14,954 nucleotides of DNA from an uncultured Clostridia bacterium (GTDB taxonomy: Bacteria; Bacillota; Clostridia; Oscillospirales; Acutalibacteraceae). Below, in pieces: positions 7,935-13,805 of this stretch. The notes beneath the pieces are model-generated. The model worked only from the letters and a program-made list of their open reading frames with translations. It was not told where the DNA came from and did no database searches. Location: positions 1-14,954 of the forward strand of contig CALCHE010000102.1 of the NCBI GenBank assembly GCA_937901145.1. The letters are read 5' to 3'. The position numbers and the translations under genes are program-made. Numbering within the stretch: the first letter of the stretch is position 1; the number at the start of each line of letters is the position of its first letter.

Positions 7935-8066
7935 TTAAGCTTTCTTTGTTAAGTCAGCAAGCACGCTTTTGTATAATTCATATATGGCTTCACCGTTATG
8001 ATCAACAGTAAAATAGGGATTTGTTGATAATGCTGCCAACGTGATTAATTCAAAAAACTTTTTCAT
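7935..8066 (-). CDS. Small unrecognised ORF (43 aa) with a strong ribosome site
   Basis: An uninterrupted 43-codon frame starts at an ATG at 8066, with GGAGGT at 8075-8080 placed 8 nt ahead. This is one of the best ribosome sites in the window and the main reason to call it. The product starts MKKFFELITLAALSTNPYFT and ends in a charged helix-like stretch (EAIYELYKSVLADLTKKA). The first 15 residues are mildly hydrophobic but too short and broken for a firm membrane segment. I recognise no family and see no cysteines. It lies 90 bp after the SGNH-like gene on the same strand, with a hairpin between, and converges on the AraC gene. It could be a small peptide or the decayed start of a longer gene. 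Confidence 0.5.
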   Translation of the reverse strand: MKKFFELITLAALSTNPYFTVDHNGEAIYELYKSVLADLTKKA

Positions 8067-8099
8067 TTTTAATTACCTCCGTTGTAAATATTATTCAGG

Positions 8100-8135
8100 C
8101 AGATGCTCTCAATTTATTTTGAGGACATCTGTTTT
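8100..8135 (+). terminator. Hairpin with U-run, possible terminator for the AraC transcript
   Basis: CAGATG (8100-8105) pairs with CATCTG (8126-8131). Inside, after one mismatch and a wobble, CTCAA pairs with TTGAG around a short T-rich loop. TTTT follows on the plus strand, so it reads as a terminator in the AraC direction, although it lies about 230 bp past that stop. On the minus strand it separates the SGNH-like gene from the 43-aa ORF, where there is no U-run, and could act as a partial block. Confidence 0.55.
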
Positions 8136-8156
8136 AATTTGTACTCTTTACAGAAA

Positions 8157-8735
8157 TCAAGCATAGCAAAAAAGTGTTCTTGCAAGGTCGTATACCGGCT
8201 CATGACTTTTAAGGTGTCTTACAAATCCGAGAGAGCATATAAAGGAAATTGCATCTTTTGTGCTTCTCGGATTCCATACCTTCTTTTGAGAAACATCAAC
8301 AAATTCACATCTTTCGGAATCGGCAAGATACTTAAGACGCTCATTCAATTTAGCAATTAACGAATCATTATCATAATTTTTAAGTGATACAATTGCTATA
8401 TAGCAGTCTCTGTTTTCAGATTTAATTTTGCAAACAAGCTCTCTGTAAAGCTCCAAAAACTTATCCGGATTGTTTTCAAACAAATCGAGGTCGTTTTCAC
8501 CGATATGAAGAAGCACTGTTTCGGGAGCAAGAGGTGCTACACTGCTTAAATAAAGCTCTGCGGCATTTGCAATGCTGAGATTTTCAAAGCTTCTGTTATA
8601 ATAGTTTGAACCGAGCTCAAATGCCTGTCTTAACTCGCAAAGAGGAATATCCTTATCTTCTTTGCCGCCGAATATAACTGTTCCGCCTTTTTCTGCAAGG
8701 TCGTTGAGTGCTGAATACTTTTTAATTTCTGTCAT
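8157..8735 (-). CDS. SGNH/GDSL hydrolase-like protein, apparently lacking catalytic residues
   Basis: This 192-aa cytoplasmic protein (no signal peptide) resembles the SGNH fold. VLLHIGENDLD at residues 74-84 matches block III (GxND), and the helix and strand pattern around it fits. The other blocks are poor. Where GDS should hold the nucleophile the sequence reads VIFGGKED (20-27) with no serine, and the C-terminal DxxH is not evident. So it may bind rather than hydrolyse. The ATG at 8735 is chosen because AAGGAGAG lies 7 nt upstream; that site overlaps the stop of the PQ-loop gene, so the two are likely coupled. An earlier in-frame start 33 nt upstream lacks a site. Substrate unknown. The family call is moderate and rests on the GxND block. 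Confidence 0.6.
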   Translation of the reverse strand: MTEIKKYSALNDLAEKGGTVIFGGKEDKDIPLCELRQAFELGSNYYNRSFENLSIANAAELYLSSVAPLAPETVLLHIGENDLDLFENNPDKFLELYRELVCKIKSENRDCYIAIVSLKNYDNDSLIAKLNERLKYLADSERCEFVDVSQKKVWNPRSTKDAISFICSLGFVRHLKSHEPVYDLARTLFCYA

Positions 8736-8748
8736 TTTCAATCTCTCC

Positions 8749-9021
8749 TTACGCTTTCTTTTTATCAAGTGTTGAATTTCTGAAATAAATTACAAGATTA
8801 AGAAGTACTATAGCAAGATTTAATACATACGCTGCGAGAACATAGTTGGTCTGTCCCGTAACAATCTTAGCTGTAATACCTGCCACATAACCTATTATTA
8901 TAAGAAGTATGAAAGGCAGGCTTGTACCCTTTGCTGTTTTTGCATTGTATGCTTTGATAAGATTCATCGGCCAGGAAAAGCCGAAGCATAAAAGCATAAC
9001 TGTTTCGAATATTGAACCCAT
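8749..9021 (-). CDS. PQ-loop (SemiSWEET-like) small membrane protein
   Basis: A 90-aa protein with three hydrophobic helices (about 5-20, 35-54 and 58-79) and a basic tail (STLDKKKA). After helix 1 comes FSWPMNLIKAYNAKTAKGTS (15-34), which fits the PQ-loop repeat pattern, with WP in place of PQ. SemiSWEETs are three-helix half-transporters that dimerise to move sugars down a gradient. Many clostridial relatives have no known cargo. The ATG at 9021 has AAGGAG 9 nt upstream; an upstream in-frame ATG at 9063 precedes the predicted transcription start and is rejected. It heads a two-gene operon with the SGNH-like protein, 13 bp apart. That the cargo is a sugar is inference from the fold. Confidence 0.7.
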   Translation of the reverse strand: MGSIFETVMLLCFGFSWPMNLIKAYNAKTAKGTSLPFILLIIIGYVAGITAKIVTGQTNYVLAAYVLNLAIVLLNLVIYFRNSTLDKKKA

Positions 9022-9053
9022 ATAAAATCGCTCCTTTGTTTTTTGTTGAGCCA

Positions 9054-9082
9054 AGAATATCACAGTTTTTTCTCATATACAA
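9054..9082 (-). promoter_or_regulatory. Promoter of the PQ-loop/SGNH operon
   Basis: On the minus strand TTGTAT (9077-9082), 17 bp, TATTCT (9054-9059), with TG one base ahead of the -10 box (extended -10). The predicted leader is about 26 nt. It lies in the 165-bp region shared with the sensor kinase gene. Confidence 0.6.
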
Positions 9083-9131
9083 TTATTCAAAAGTTTAAAA
9101 GAAATTTTTTTGTTTTTTTCATTTATTTTAC

Positions 9132-9170
9132 TTTCAAAACCTTTTCAAAAGGCAAAAAATCTATTATTAT
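9132..9170 (+). promoter_or_regulatory. Sensor kinase promoter with repeated TTTCAAAA boxes
   Basis: TTTTCA (9142-9147), 17 bp, TATTAT (9165-9170) is a moderate promoter. TTTCAAAA occurs twice in the same direction (9132-9139 and 9143-9150), 11 bp apart, about one helical turn, and the second copy lies inside the palindrome CCTTTTCAAAAGG (9140-9152). This resembles a response-regulator site and suggests autoregulation. Long T-tracts just upstream (9104-9130) may bend the DNA. Confidence 0.5.
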
Positions 9171-9186
9171 TACATCATAAACTAAA

Positions 9187-10827
9187 ATGAAAGAAGTCTT
9201 TTATATGCCATTTAAAAGAAACAACCAAAAAAACGAGAAAGCCACTCTCGGCAATATACAAAAAATGTCTTTTCGTTTTCAGATTATACTTATCGTCACC
9301 CTTGCTTTGTTTTTAGGTTTTGCAGGTTCTTTTATAAATGTGCAATTTGAAACAGAGCGCCGTGACCAGAATCTTCAGAATGTGGCAGAAGCTGTCGCAA
9401 AATCACCTCTCATTGTAGACGCAGAATACTCAAACACAGATTCCTATCCTTTGCTCAAGGAATATCTTGATTCTCTGTGTGACACTCTTAAAGATATAGA
9501 TGTAATCTCTGTTGTTACTAAAGAAAGTACACGTCTTTACCATTCAAACGAAGAGCTTATCGGTACGGTTTACGACGGTACAATACCTGACTTTAAAGAA
9601 AAATCACGAGATTACTATACTACTACAGACAATGGTCCGTCAGGCACACAAAGACGAGCATATGCTGCAATATACGACGAAGAAGGCAACTATGCGGGCT
9701 TTGTTATGGCAATTATGCTTATGAAAAATATAAAAAATGAAACGATTCAAATTATACTTACCTTTATTCTTATTACTATTATAGCAATTCTGATTGAGCT
9801 TTTTATCTCTGCAGAGCTTTCAGATAAAATCAAAAAGAGTCTCTTAGGATATGAGCCTGATGTGTTTACGTCCATGTTCCGAATGCGTGACAATATTCTC
9901 GAATCTCTTGACGAAGGCATAGTAGCTGTTGACAAGGTAGGTAAAGTTCAGTTTATAAATAAATCAGCCGTTGAAATGCTTACAACTGACGGAAAAGAAG
10001 ATTCTTTCATCGGAAAATATGTAAGTAATTTAAGTAATACAATTCCTGCGCTTAATCCTCTTTGTGCTTCTGAAACAAGTCGTTCTGTAAGTTCAGCTTA
10101 TGACAACATACTAATTGATACAATACCGATTAAAGAAAACGATTCTGTTACCGGCACCGTTGGTATTCTTCACGACAGAAAAGAATACACAAAGCTTATG
10201 GAAGACCTCACGGGTACAAGGTATCTTGTAGATTCAATGAGAGCTAACAACCACGATTTCACTAATAAGCTTCATGTTATTCTCGGTCTGATACAGATGG
10301 AAATGTATGATGAAGCGACATCATATATTCAAAATATAACAATGGTACAGCGAGAAACCATAAGCAAGGTTATGAACTGTATAAACGAGCCCGCAATAGC
10401 CGCACTTCTTATAGGAAAAATTGCAAGAGCTTCAGAGCTTAATGTTAAGTTCGTTTTAAGGGAAGGCTGTTACTATTCTTCTGCAGATATATCTCTTCCC
10501 TCTGAAGTTCTTGTTACTGTCATCGGAAACCTCATTGAAAACGCTTTTGAGTCAATGAACGATATGAACTATGACGGTCAAAAAGAATTATTATTCGGTA
10601 TGTATTCAAAACCGGGAGCTCTTCTCATCACTGCTGACGACACAGGCTCAGGTATATCCGACAGTAACATCGGCCGTATTTTTGAAAACGGATTTTCCAC
10701 TAAAGGCAGTGGCAGGGGCACGGGACTATATCAAGTAAAGAACCTCATTGAAGCTGCCGGAGGCAAAATAAATGTTGAATCACAGGAAGGTATAGGAACA
10801 TCCTTTACCGTCAGTTTTAAGAAATAA
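9187..10827 (+). CDS. CitA/DcuS-family sensor histidine kinase
   Basis: A membrane kinase of the type that senses citrate, malate or C4-dicarboxylates outside the cell. The order is TM1 (about 30-50), an extracellular PAS-like sensor domain (about 51-180), TM2 (about 186-207), a cytoplasmic PAS domain (about 230-335), the dimerisation helix with phosphoacceptor His356 in NNHDFTNKLHVI, and the ATPase domain with N box NLIENAF (448-454), G1 box DDTGSGI (484-490) and G2 box GRGTGL (509-514). It is complete at 546 aa. The start is uncertain: the ATG at 9187 has no ribosome site and one at 9205 has a poor one. The response regulator follows 17 bp later. No carboxylate transporter is in the window, so the ligand is not indicated. 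It is divergent from the PQ-loop/SGNH operon. Confidence 0.94.
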   Translation: MKEVFYMPFKRNNQKNEKATLGNIQKMSFRFQIILIVTLALFLGFAGSFINVQFETERRDQNLQNVAEAVAKSPLIVDAEYSNTDSYPLLKEYLDSLCDTLKDIDVISVVTKESTRLYHSNEELIGTVYDGTIPDFKEKSRDYYTTTDNGPSGTQRRAYAAIYDEEGNYAGFVMAIMLMKNIKNETIQIILTFILITIIAILIELFISAELSDKIKKSLLGYEPDVFTSMFRMRDNILESLDEGIVAVDKVGKVQFINKSAVEMLTTDGKEDSFIGKYVSNLSNTIPALNPLCASETSRSVSSAYDNILIDTIPIKENDSVTGTVGILHDRKEYTKLMEDLTGTRYLVDSMRANNHDFTNKLHVILGLIQMEMYDEATSYIQNITMVQRETISKVMNCINEPAIAALLIGKIARASELNVKFVLREGCYYSSADISLPSEVLVTVIGNLIENAFESMNDMNYDGQKELLFGMYSKPGALLITADDTGSGISDSNIGRIFENGFSTKGSGRGTGLYQVKNLIEAAGGKINVESQEGIGTSFTVSFKK

Positions 10828-10844
10828 AAAAAGGAGCTGCAAAA

Positions 10845-11519
10845 ATGTATAAGGTGCTTATAGTTGAAGATGACCCAATGGTTGCCATGATAAACGAGCA
10901 GTATGTAATGAAGAACAAAAACTTTTCAGTTTGCGGCAAATGTAAAGACGGTCTTTCTGCTCTTGAATTTTTGGAAACAAACAGCGTTGACCTTATCATA
11001 ATGGATGTATATATGCCGAAGCTTGACGGATTTGAAACCTTACGTCAGATAAGAAAGAAACAGATATCAGCTGATGTGATTATGGTAACTGCCGCCAATG
11101 ACCGTGACTCGCTTGAAGAAGCTCTTCACCTGGGAATAGTTGATTATCTCGTTAAGCCGTTTACCTTTGACAGATTTCAAACGGCACTTCAGAAGTATAT
11201 AACACAACAAAAAGCACTAAATGAGCTTGACACTCTGAATCAAAAAAGCATTGATTTTATTATTGATTCATCCCGTAAAAAAAGTGAAGACCTGCATCCG
11301 AAGGGAATACAGGAAAAGACACTTTCAATTATTTCTGATCATTTGAAAGAAAACAAAAACAAATGGCTGACCGGTGACGAAATAGCCGAAAAGACGGGAA
11401 TCACCGCAGTAACAGTCAGAAGATATATGAACTACCTTGTCGAATCAGGTAAAGCTCAGGGTGAGATAAACTATGAAACAGGCGGAAGACCCTGTATGCT
11501 TTACAGAGCGACAGAATAA
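10845..11519 (+). CDS. CitB/DcuR-family response regulator
   Basis: This 224-aa DNA-binding regulator pairs with the kinase just upstream (AAAGGAG ribosome site, 17-bp gap). The receiver domain (1-120) has the full phosphorylation set: acidic pair Asp9/Asp10, phosphoacceptor Asp54 in IIMDVYMP, Thr82 and Lys104 in YLVKPF. The C-terminal domain starts at HPKGIQEKTL, followed by a helix-turn-helix (WLTGDEIAEKTGITAVTVRRYM) and ends in GGRPCMLYRA. This is the pattern of CitB/DcuR/DctR regulators, not the OmpR or NarL type. Known relatives activate carboxylate uptake or fermentation genes. Here such targets must lie elsewhere, or the local targets are its own promoter and the divergent PQ-loop operon. 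Confidence 0.94.
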   Translation: MYKVLIVEDDPMVAMINEQYVMKNKNFSVCGKCKDGLSALEFLETNSVDLIIMDVYMPKLDGFETLRQIRKKQISADVIMVTAANDRDSLEEALHLGIVDYLVKPFTFDRFQTALQKYITQQKALNELDTLNQKSIDFIIDSSRKKSEDLHPKGIQEKTLSIISDHLKENKNKWLTGDEIAEKTGITAVTVRRYMNYLVESGKAQGEINYETGGRPCMLYRATE

Positions 11520-11571
11520 ATGGAACATAATAAAAGAGTTGACGATTTAACATTACAATTTTGTTGTTTTT

Positions 11572-11622
11572 TTGTAAGAAAATTCATCTGATTATTATGC
11601 ATGAATTAAAATATTCTTACAA
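11572..11622. repeat. Two-part inverted repeat in the intergenic region before the glycosyltransferase
   Basis: TTGTAAGAA (11572-11580) pairs exactly with TTCTTACAA (11614-11622), and directly inside AATTCAT (11581-11587) pairs with ATGAATT (11601-11607), leaving a 13-nt loop and a one-sided 6-nt bulge. No U-run follows on either strand, so it is not a standard terminator for the response regulator. It lies just upstream of the next promoter and could be a regulator site or a stabilising 3' hairpin. Confidence 0.55.
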
Positions 11623-11665
11623 TTACTTAAACCTGGTTGACTTAGGTAAAAATTAAAATTATTAT
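11623..11665 (+). promoter_or_regulatory. Promoter of the glycosyltransferase gene with overlapping dyad
   Basis: TTGACT (11637-11642), 17 bp, TATTAT (11660-11665). The dyad TTACTTAA (11623-11630) and TTAGGTAA (11642-11649), with one wobble-type mismatch, brackets the -35 box. The start would be near 11672, giving a leader of about 45 nt. The placement fits an operator for a repressor not identified here. Confidence 0.65.
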
Positions 11666-11716
11666 TTCCTAAAAACAGAAAATGCTGTTAAGCGCAGTAC
11701 TTGAGGAGGTAATTAT

Positions 11717-12532
11717 ATGAATATTCTTGTAACTTTAGACAGTAACTATGTTTTTCCGTTAACAGTGCTTTTGAAATCGATAATGATAACTAATATCAAT
11801 AATACTTTTGATATATATGTTGCTCATTGCTCACTGTCAGAAAATGATTTTTGCAATATTAAAAAATCTGTTGATCCGATTCGCACAAAAATTCATCCTA
11901 TTAAGATTTCGCCTGAAATATTAGAAGACGCTCCGGTCCCGAAGCGAATCACAAAAGAAACATACTACAGGTTACTTATGATGGACTACCTGCCCGAGAA
12001 TATTGACAGAATTCTTTACATCGACCCTGATACAATTGTTTTGCGTGACCTTTCTCCTCTTTACAACATAGATTTCAAAGGTAAAACAATTGCGGCAGCA
12101 GGACACACCAAACTTTTCATTGAAGATATTAACCATTTACGCTTCAAAACCGGAAAAGAGTCACGATATTTTAACGCCGGAGTTATGATGGTTAATCTTG
12201 AAAAGATGCGAAAAGTCATTACAAGTAAAATGATATTTGACTATGTTGAAAAGCATCAACGTTGGCTATTCCTTGCCGACCAAGATGTACTTAACGGAAT
12301 GTTCGGAAACGATATGATTCCTATTGATGAATGCCTTTACAACCTTGACGAAAAAACTATAATCTACAACCCTCACAAAGTAAAAGGTATTCAATGGATT
12401 GAAGAAAATGCCGTTATTATTCATTATAACGGTAAATATAAGCCTTGGAAAAAAGGTTATCGCGGAAAACTGGCATATTTATGGTTCATGTTCAAAGATA
12501 CTCAATTGCCGAAAATGATAATTGCATCCTAA
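11717..12532 (+). CDS. Glycosyltransferase family 8
   Basis: A 271-aa cytoplasmic or membrane-associated retaining glycosyltransferase, using a UDP-sugar (galactose or glucose in known relatives) to extend a surface glycan. The GT8 motifs are all visible: the N-terminal strand MNILVTLDSNYVFPLTVLLKS, the metal-binding DxD as DPD (103-105) in LYIDPDT, YFNAGVMMVN (151-160), DQDVLN (188-193) and the C-terminal HYNGKYKPW (236-244). Length is normal for the minimal fold. GAGGAGGT lies 6 nt before the ATG. It has its own promoter. Its last codons overlap in frame space with the following VTT gene, and both probably lie on one transcript, suggesting envelope work. The acceptor is unknown. Confidence 0.93.
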   Translation: MNILVTLDSNYVFPLTVLLKSIMITNINNTFDIYVAHCSLSENDFCNIKKSVDPIRTKIHPIKISPEILEDAPVPKRITKETYYRLLMMDYLPENIDRILYIDPDTIVLRDLSPLYNIDFKGKTIAAAGHTKLFIEDINHLRFKTGKESRYFNAGVMMVNLEKMRKVITSKMIFDYVEKHQRWLFLADQDVLNGMFGNDMIPIDECLYNLDEKTIIYNPHKVKGIQWIEENAVIIHYNGKYKPWKKGYRGKLAYLWFMFKDTQLPKMIIAS

Positions 12533-13161
12533 AGGTATGCTACATAAAATTCGGTACCCAAGTGCTTGATTTTATCAGTGATACCGAACGCTTTAAGGGT
12601 TGGCTTGATTCTTACGGCAATCTCGGAAAAGTAATTTTTATAGGAATCAGAGCCTTTCAGACTGTAATAAAAATCATCCCCGCTGAGCCTTTAGAAATCG
12701 GTTCCGGGTATGCTTTCGGAACATGGAGCGGTCTTTTCTATTGTATGTTGGGTACAGAAATCGGCTCATTGTTTATAATTACAATTACAAAATTTTTCGG
12801 CACCAAGGCTGTAAACCTTTTTGTCAGCGAAGAAAAAATCAACTCTCTCAGTTTTCTTCAAAACAAAGAAAAACTTTCCGCATCTCTTTTTATCATTTAT
12901 CTAATTCTGGGGACGCCTAAGGATGTTATAACATACCTTATCGGAATTACTGACTATAATATTTGGAAATTCCTTATTATTACCGGAATTGCTCGCATAC
13001 CCTCAATTATCACTTCAACAGTATGCGGAGCTGCTCTTGGCGAAAAAAATTATATGATGTCCGCCTTTGTTTTTATCAGCACTATAGTAGTGGGTCTTAT
13101 CGGAATAAAAATATATTCACGATATGAAAAAAATGCCCATAGCAAGCAGTGTTCAATTTAA
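12481..13161 (+). CDS. VTT-domain (TVP38/TMEM64, DedA-superfamily) membrane protein, start unclear, probably 5'-truncated
   Basis: The body matches TVP38/TMEM64 proteins: DTERFKGWLDSYG, then a re-entrant-type segment with IPAEPLEIGSGYAFG (66-80 from the ATG used here), GTEIGS, and several later membrane helices ending in a basic tail. Such proteins are linked to lipid handling and membrane homeostasis, usually with unknown substrate. The start is the problem. Relatives begin with a hydrophobic helix before the DTERF region, but here that stretch overlaps the end of the glycosyltransferase gene in another frame and is hydrophilic. The ATG at 12481 has no ribosome site and overlaps by 52 bp; a TTG at 12445 is worse; a GTG at 12562 has no nearby site; AAAGGT at 12531-12536 points only at a poor ATA codon at 12544. 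It may be translated by coupling or be a damaged gene. Confidence 0.65.
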   Translation: MVHVQRYSIAENDNCILKVCYIKFGTQVLDFISDTERFKGWLDSYGNLGKVIFIGIRAFQTVIKIIPAEPLEIGSGYAFGTWSGLFYCMLGTEIGSLFIITITKFFGTKAVNLFVSEEKINSLSFLQNKEKLSASLFIIYLILGTPKDVITYLIGITDYNIWKFLIITGIARIPSIITSTVCGAALGEKNYMMSAFVFISTIVVGLIGIKIYSRYEKNAHSKQCSI

Positions 13162-13180
13162 TATCAAATTACTTTCTTTT

Positions 13181-13213
13181 ATTCCGATATGGTCAATCTG
13201 GTCATATTGGAAT
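13181..13213. repeat. 11-bp inverted repeat upstream of the ECF-S promoter
   Basis: ATTCCGATATG (13181-13191) pairs with CATATTGGAAT (13203-13213), with one G-T pair, around an 11-nt loop. It lies 20 bp after the VTT gene stop and ahead of the next promoter. No U-run follows, so an operator or an imperfect terminator are both possible. Its centre contains two direct TGGTCA copies. Confidence 0.6.
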
Positions 13214-13242
13214 TATCTGTTTTGACTATTGTTATATGGTCA
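13190..13242. promoter_or_regulatory. Three TGGTCA repeats, candidate regulator sites
   Basis: TGGTCA occurs in the same direction at 13190-13195, 13199-13204 and 13237-13242. The first and third are preceded by ATA (ATATGGTCA). The first two are 9 bp apart; the third lies between the -35 and -10 boxes of the ECF-S promoter. I do not recognise the regulator. Confidence 0.45.
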
Positions 13243-13257
13243 GATTAGCTGTATACT
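13229..13257 (+). promoter_or_regulatory. Promoter of the ECF-S/DUF436 operon
   Basis: TTGTTA (13229-13234), 17 bp, TATACT (13252-13257). The start is expected near 13264, leaving a leader of about 28 nt, too short for a riboswitch. TTTTGAC (13220-13226) and GTCAAAA (13261-13267) form a further outer dyad around it. Confidence 0.6.
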
Positions 13258-13291
13258 TATGTCAAAATAAAATTAAAGGAGTAATCAAAAA

Positions 13292-13795
13292 ATGAACACA
13301 AAGACAAAACAATTAGCCACAGCCTCACTTATTGCAGCACTGGTATGTGTTGCAACAATGGTCATCAAAATTCCTTCACCGCTTAAAGGTTACATAAATC
13401 TCGGTGATTGTGTTGTACTGTTAGCCGGTTGGGTGCTTTCACCTGCATACGCATTTTTAGCGGCAGGCATCGGTTCAGCATTAGCAGATTTATTTTCGGG
13501 ATACCTTGTCTATGCACCGGCTACATTTATTATAAAGGGTCTTATGGCTCTCATTGCCCTTTACGGTTTTAAACTGCTTAATAAAAAATTCGGAAATATT
13601 GTTTGTAGAATTTCAAGCGGTATCGTAGCTGAGATTATAATGGTACTCGGTTATTATGTATTTGAAGGCTTTATGTACGGCTTCGGCCCATCAGCGGTAA
13701 ACATTCCGGCTAACAGTATACAGGGCATTGCAGGAATAATCATCGGAGTTGCTCTTATAAAAATTCTCGAAAAAAGCAAAATAACATTGAAGTGA
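13292..13795 (+). CDS. ECF transporter S component (substrate-binding membrane subunit)
   Basis: A 167-aa protein with about five to six membrane helices. It would bind a vitamin or related micronutrient and work with the shared EcfA/EcfA'/EcfT energy module encoded elsewhere. Evidence is the S-component pattern: GYINLGDCVVLLAGWVLSP (33-51), then GSALADLFSGYLVYAPATFI (61-80) with IIKG after it, and a last helix after NSIQGIAGIIIG. This resembles the general ECF-S family (COG4720-like) rather than the clear RibU, ThiT or BioY types. Predicted substrates of that family vary, including pyridoxine- and hydroxymethylpyrimidine-like compounds, so none is named. AAAGGAG (13275-13281) lies 10 nt before the ATG. 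The DUF436 gene follows after 10 bp or less, so the two are an operon. Confidence 0.88.
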   Translation: MNTKTKQLATASLIAALVCVATMVIKIPSPLKGYINLGDCVVLLAGWVLSPAYAFLAAGIGSALADLFSGYLVYAPATFIIKGLMALIALYGFKLLNKKFGNIVCRISSGIVAEIIMVLGYYVFEGFMYGFGPSAVNIPANSIQGIAGIIIGVALIKILEKSKITLK

Positions 13796-13805
13796 GGATA
13801 TAATG

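Noticed and set aside
8103..8360. 85-codon plus-strand open frame
   Set aside because: It begins inside a hairpin and runs antisense to the SGNH-like gene; no ribosome site.
9022..9063. ATG at 9063 as start of the PQ-loop protein
   Set aside because: It lies upstream of the predicted -10 box and has no ribosome site; the ATG at 9021 has AAGGAG at good spacing.
11550..11575. Terminator of the response regulator at the T-rich stretch
   Set aside because: Only about four base pairs can form before the T-run, too weak to call.
12445..12480. TTG start at 12445 for the VTT protein
   Set aside because: It would overlap the glycosyltransferase by 88 bp, has no ribosome site, and the added residues are hydrophilic and unlike the family's N-terminal helix.
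12723..12920. 65-codon plus-strand open frame
   Set aside because: It lies in an alternative frame of the VTT gene, whose own frame carries conserved family residues.
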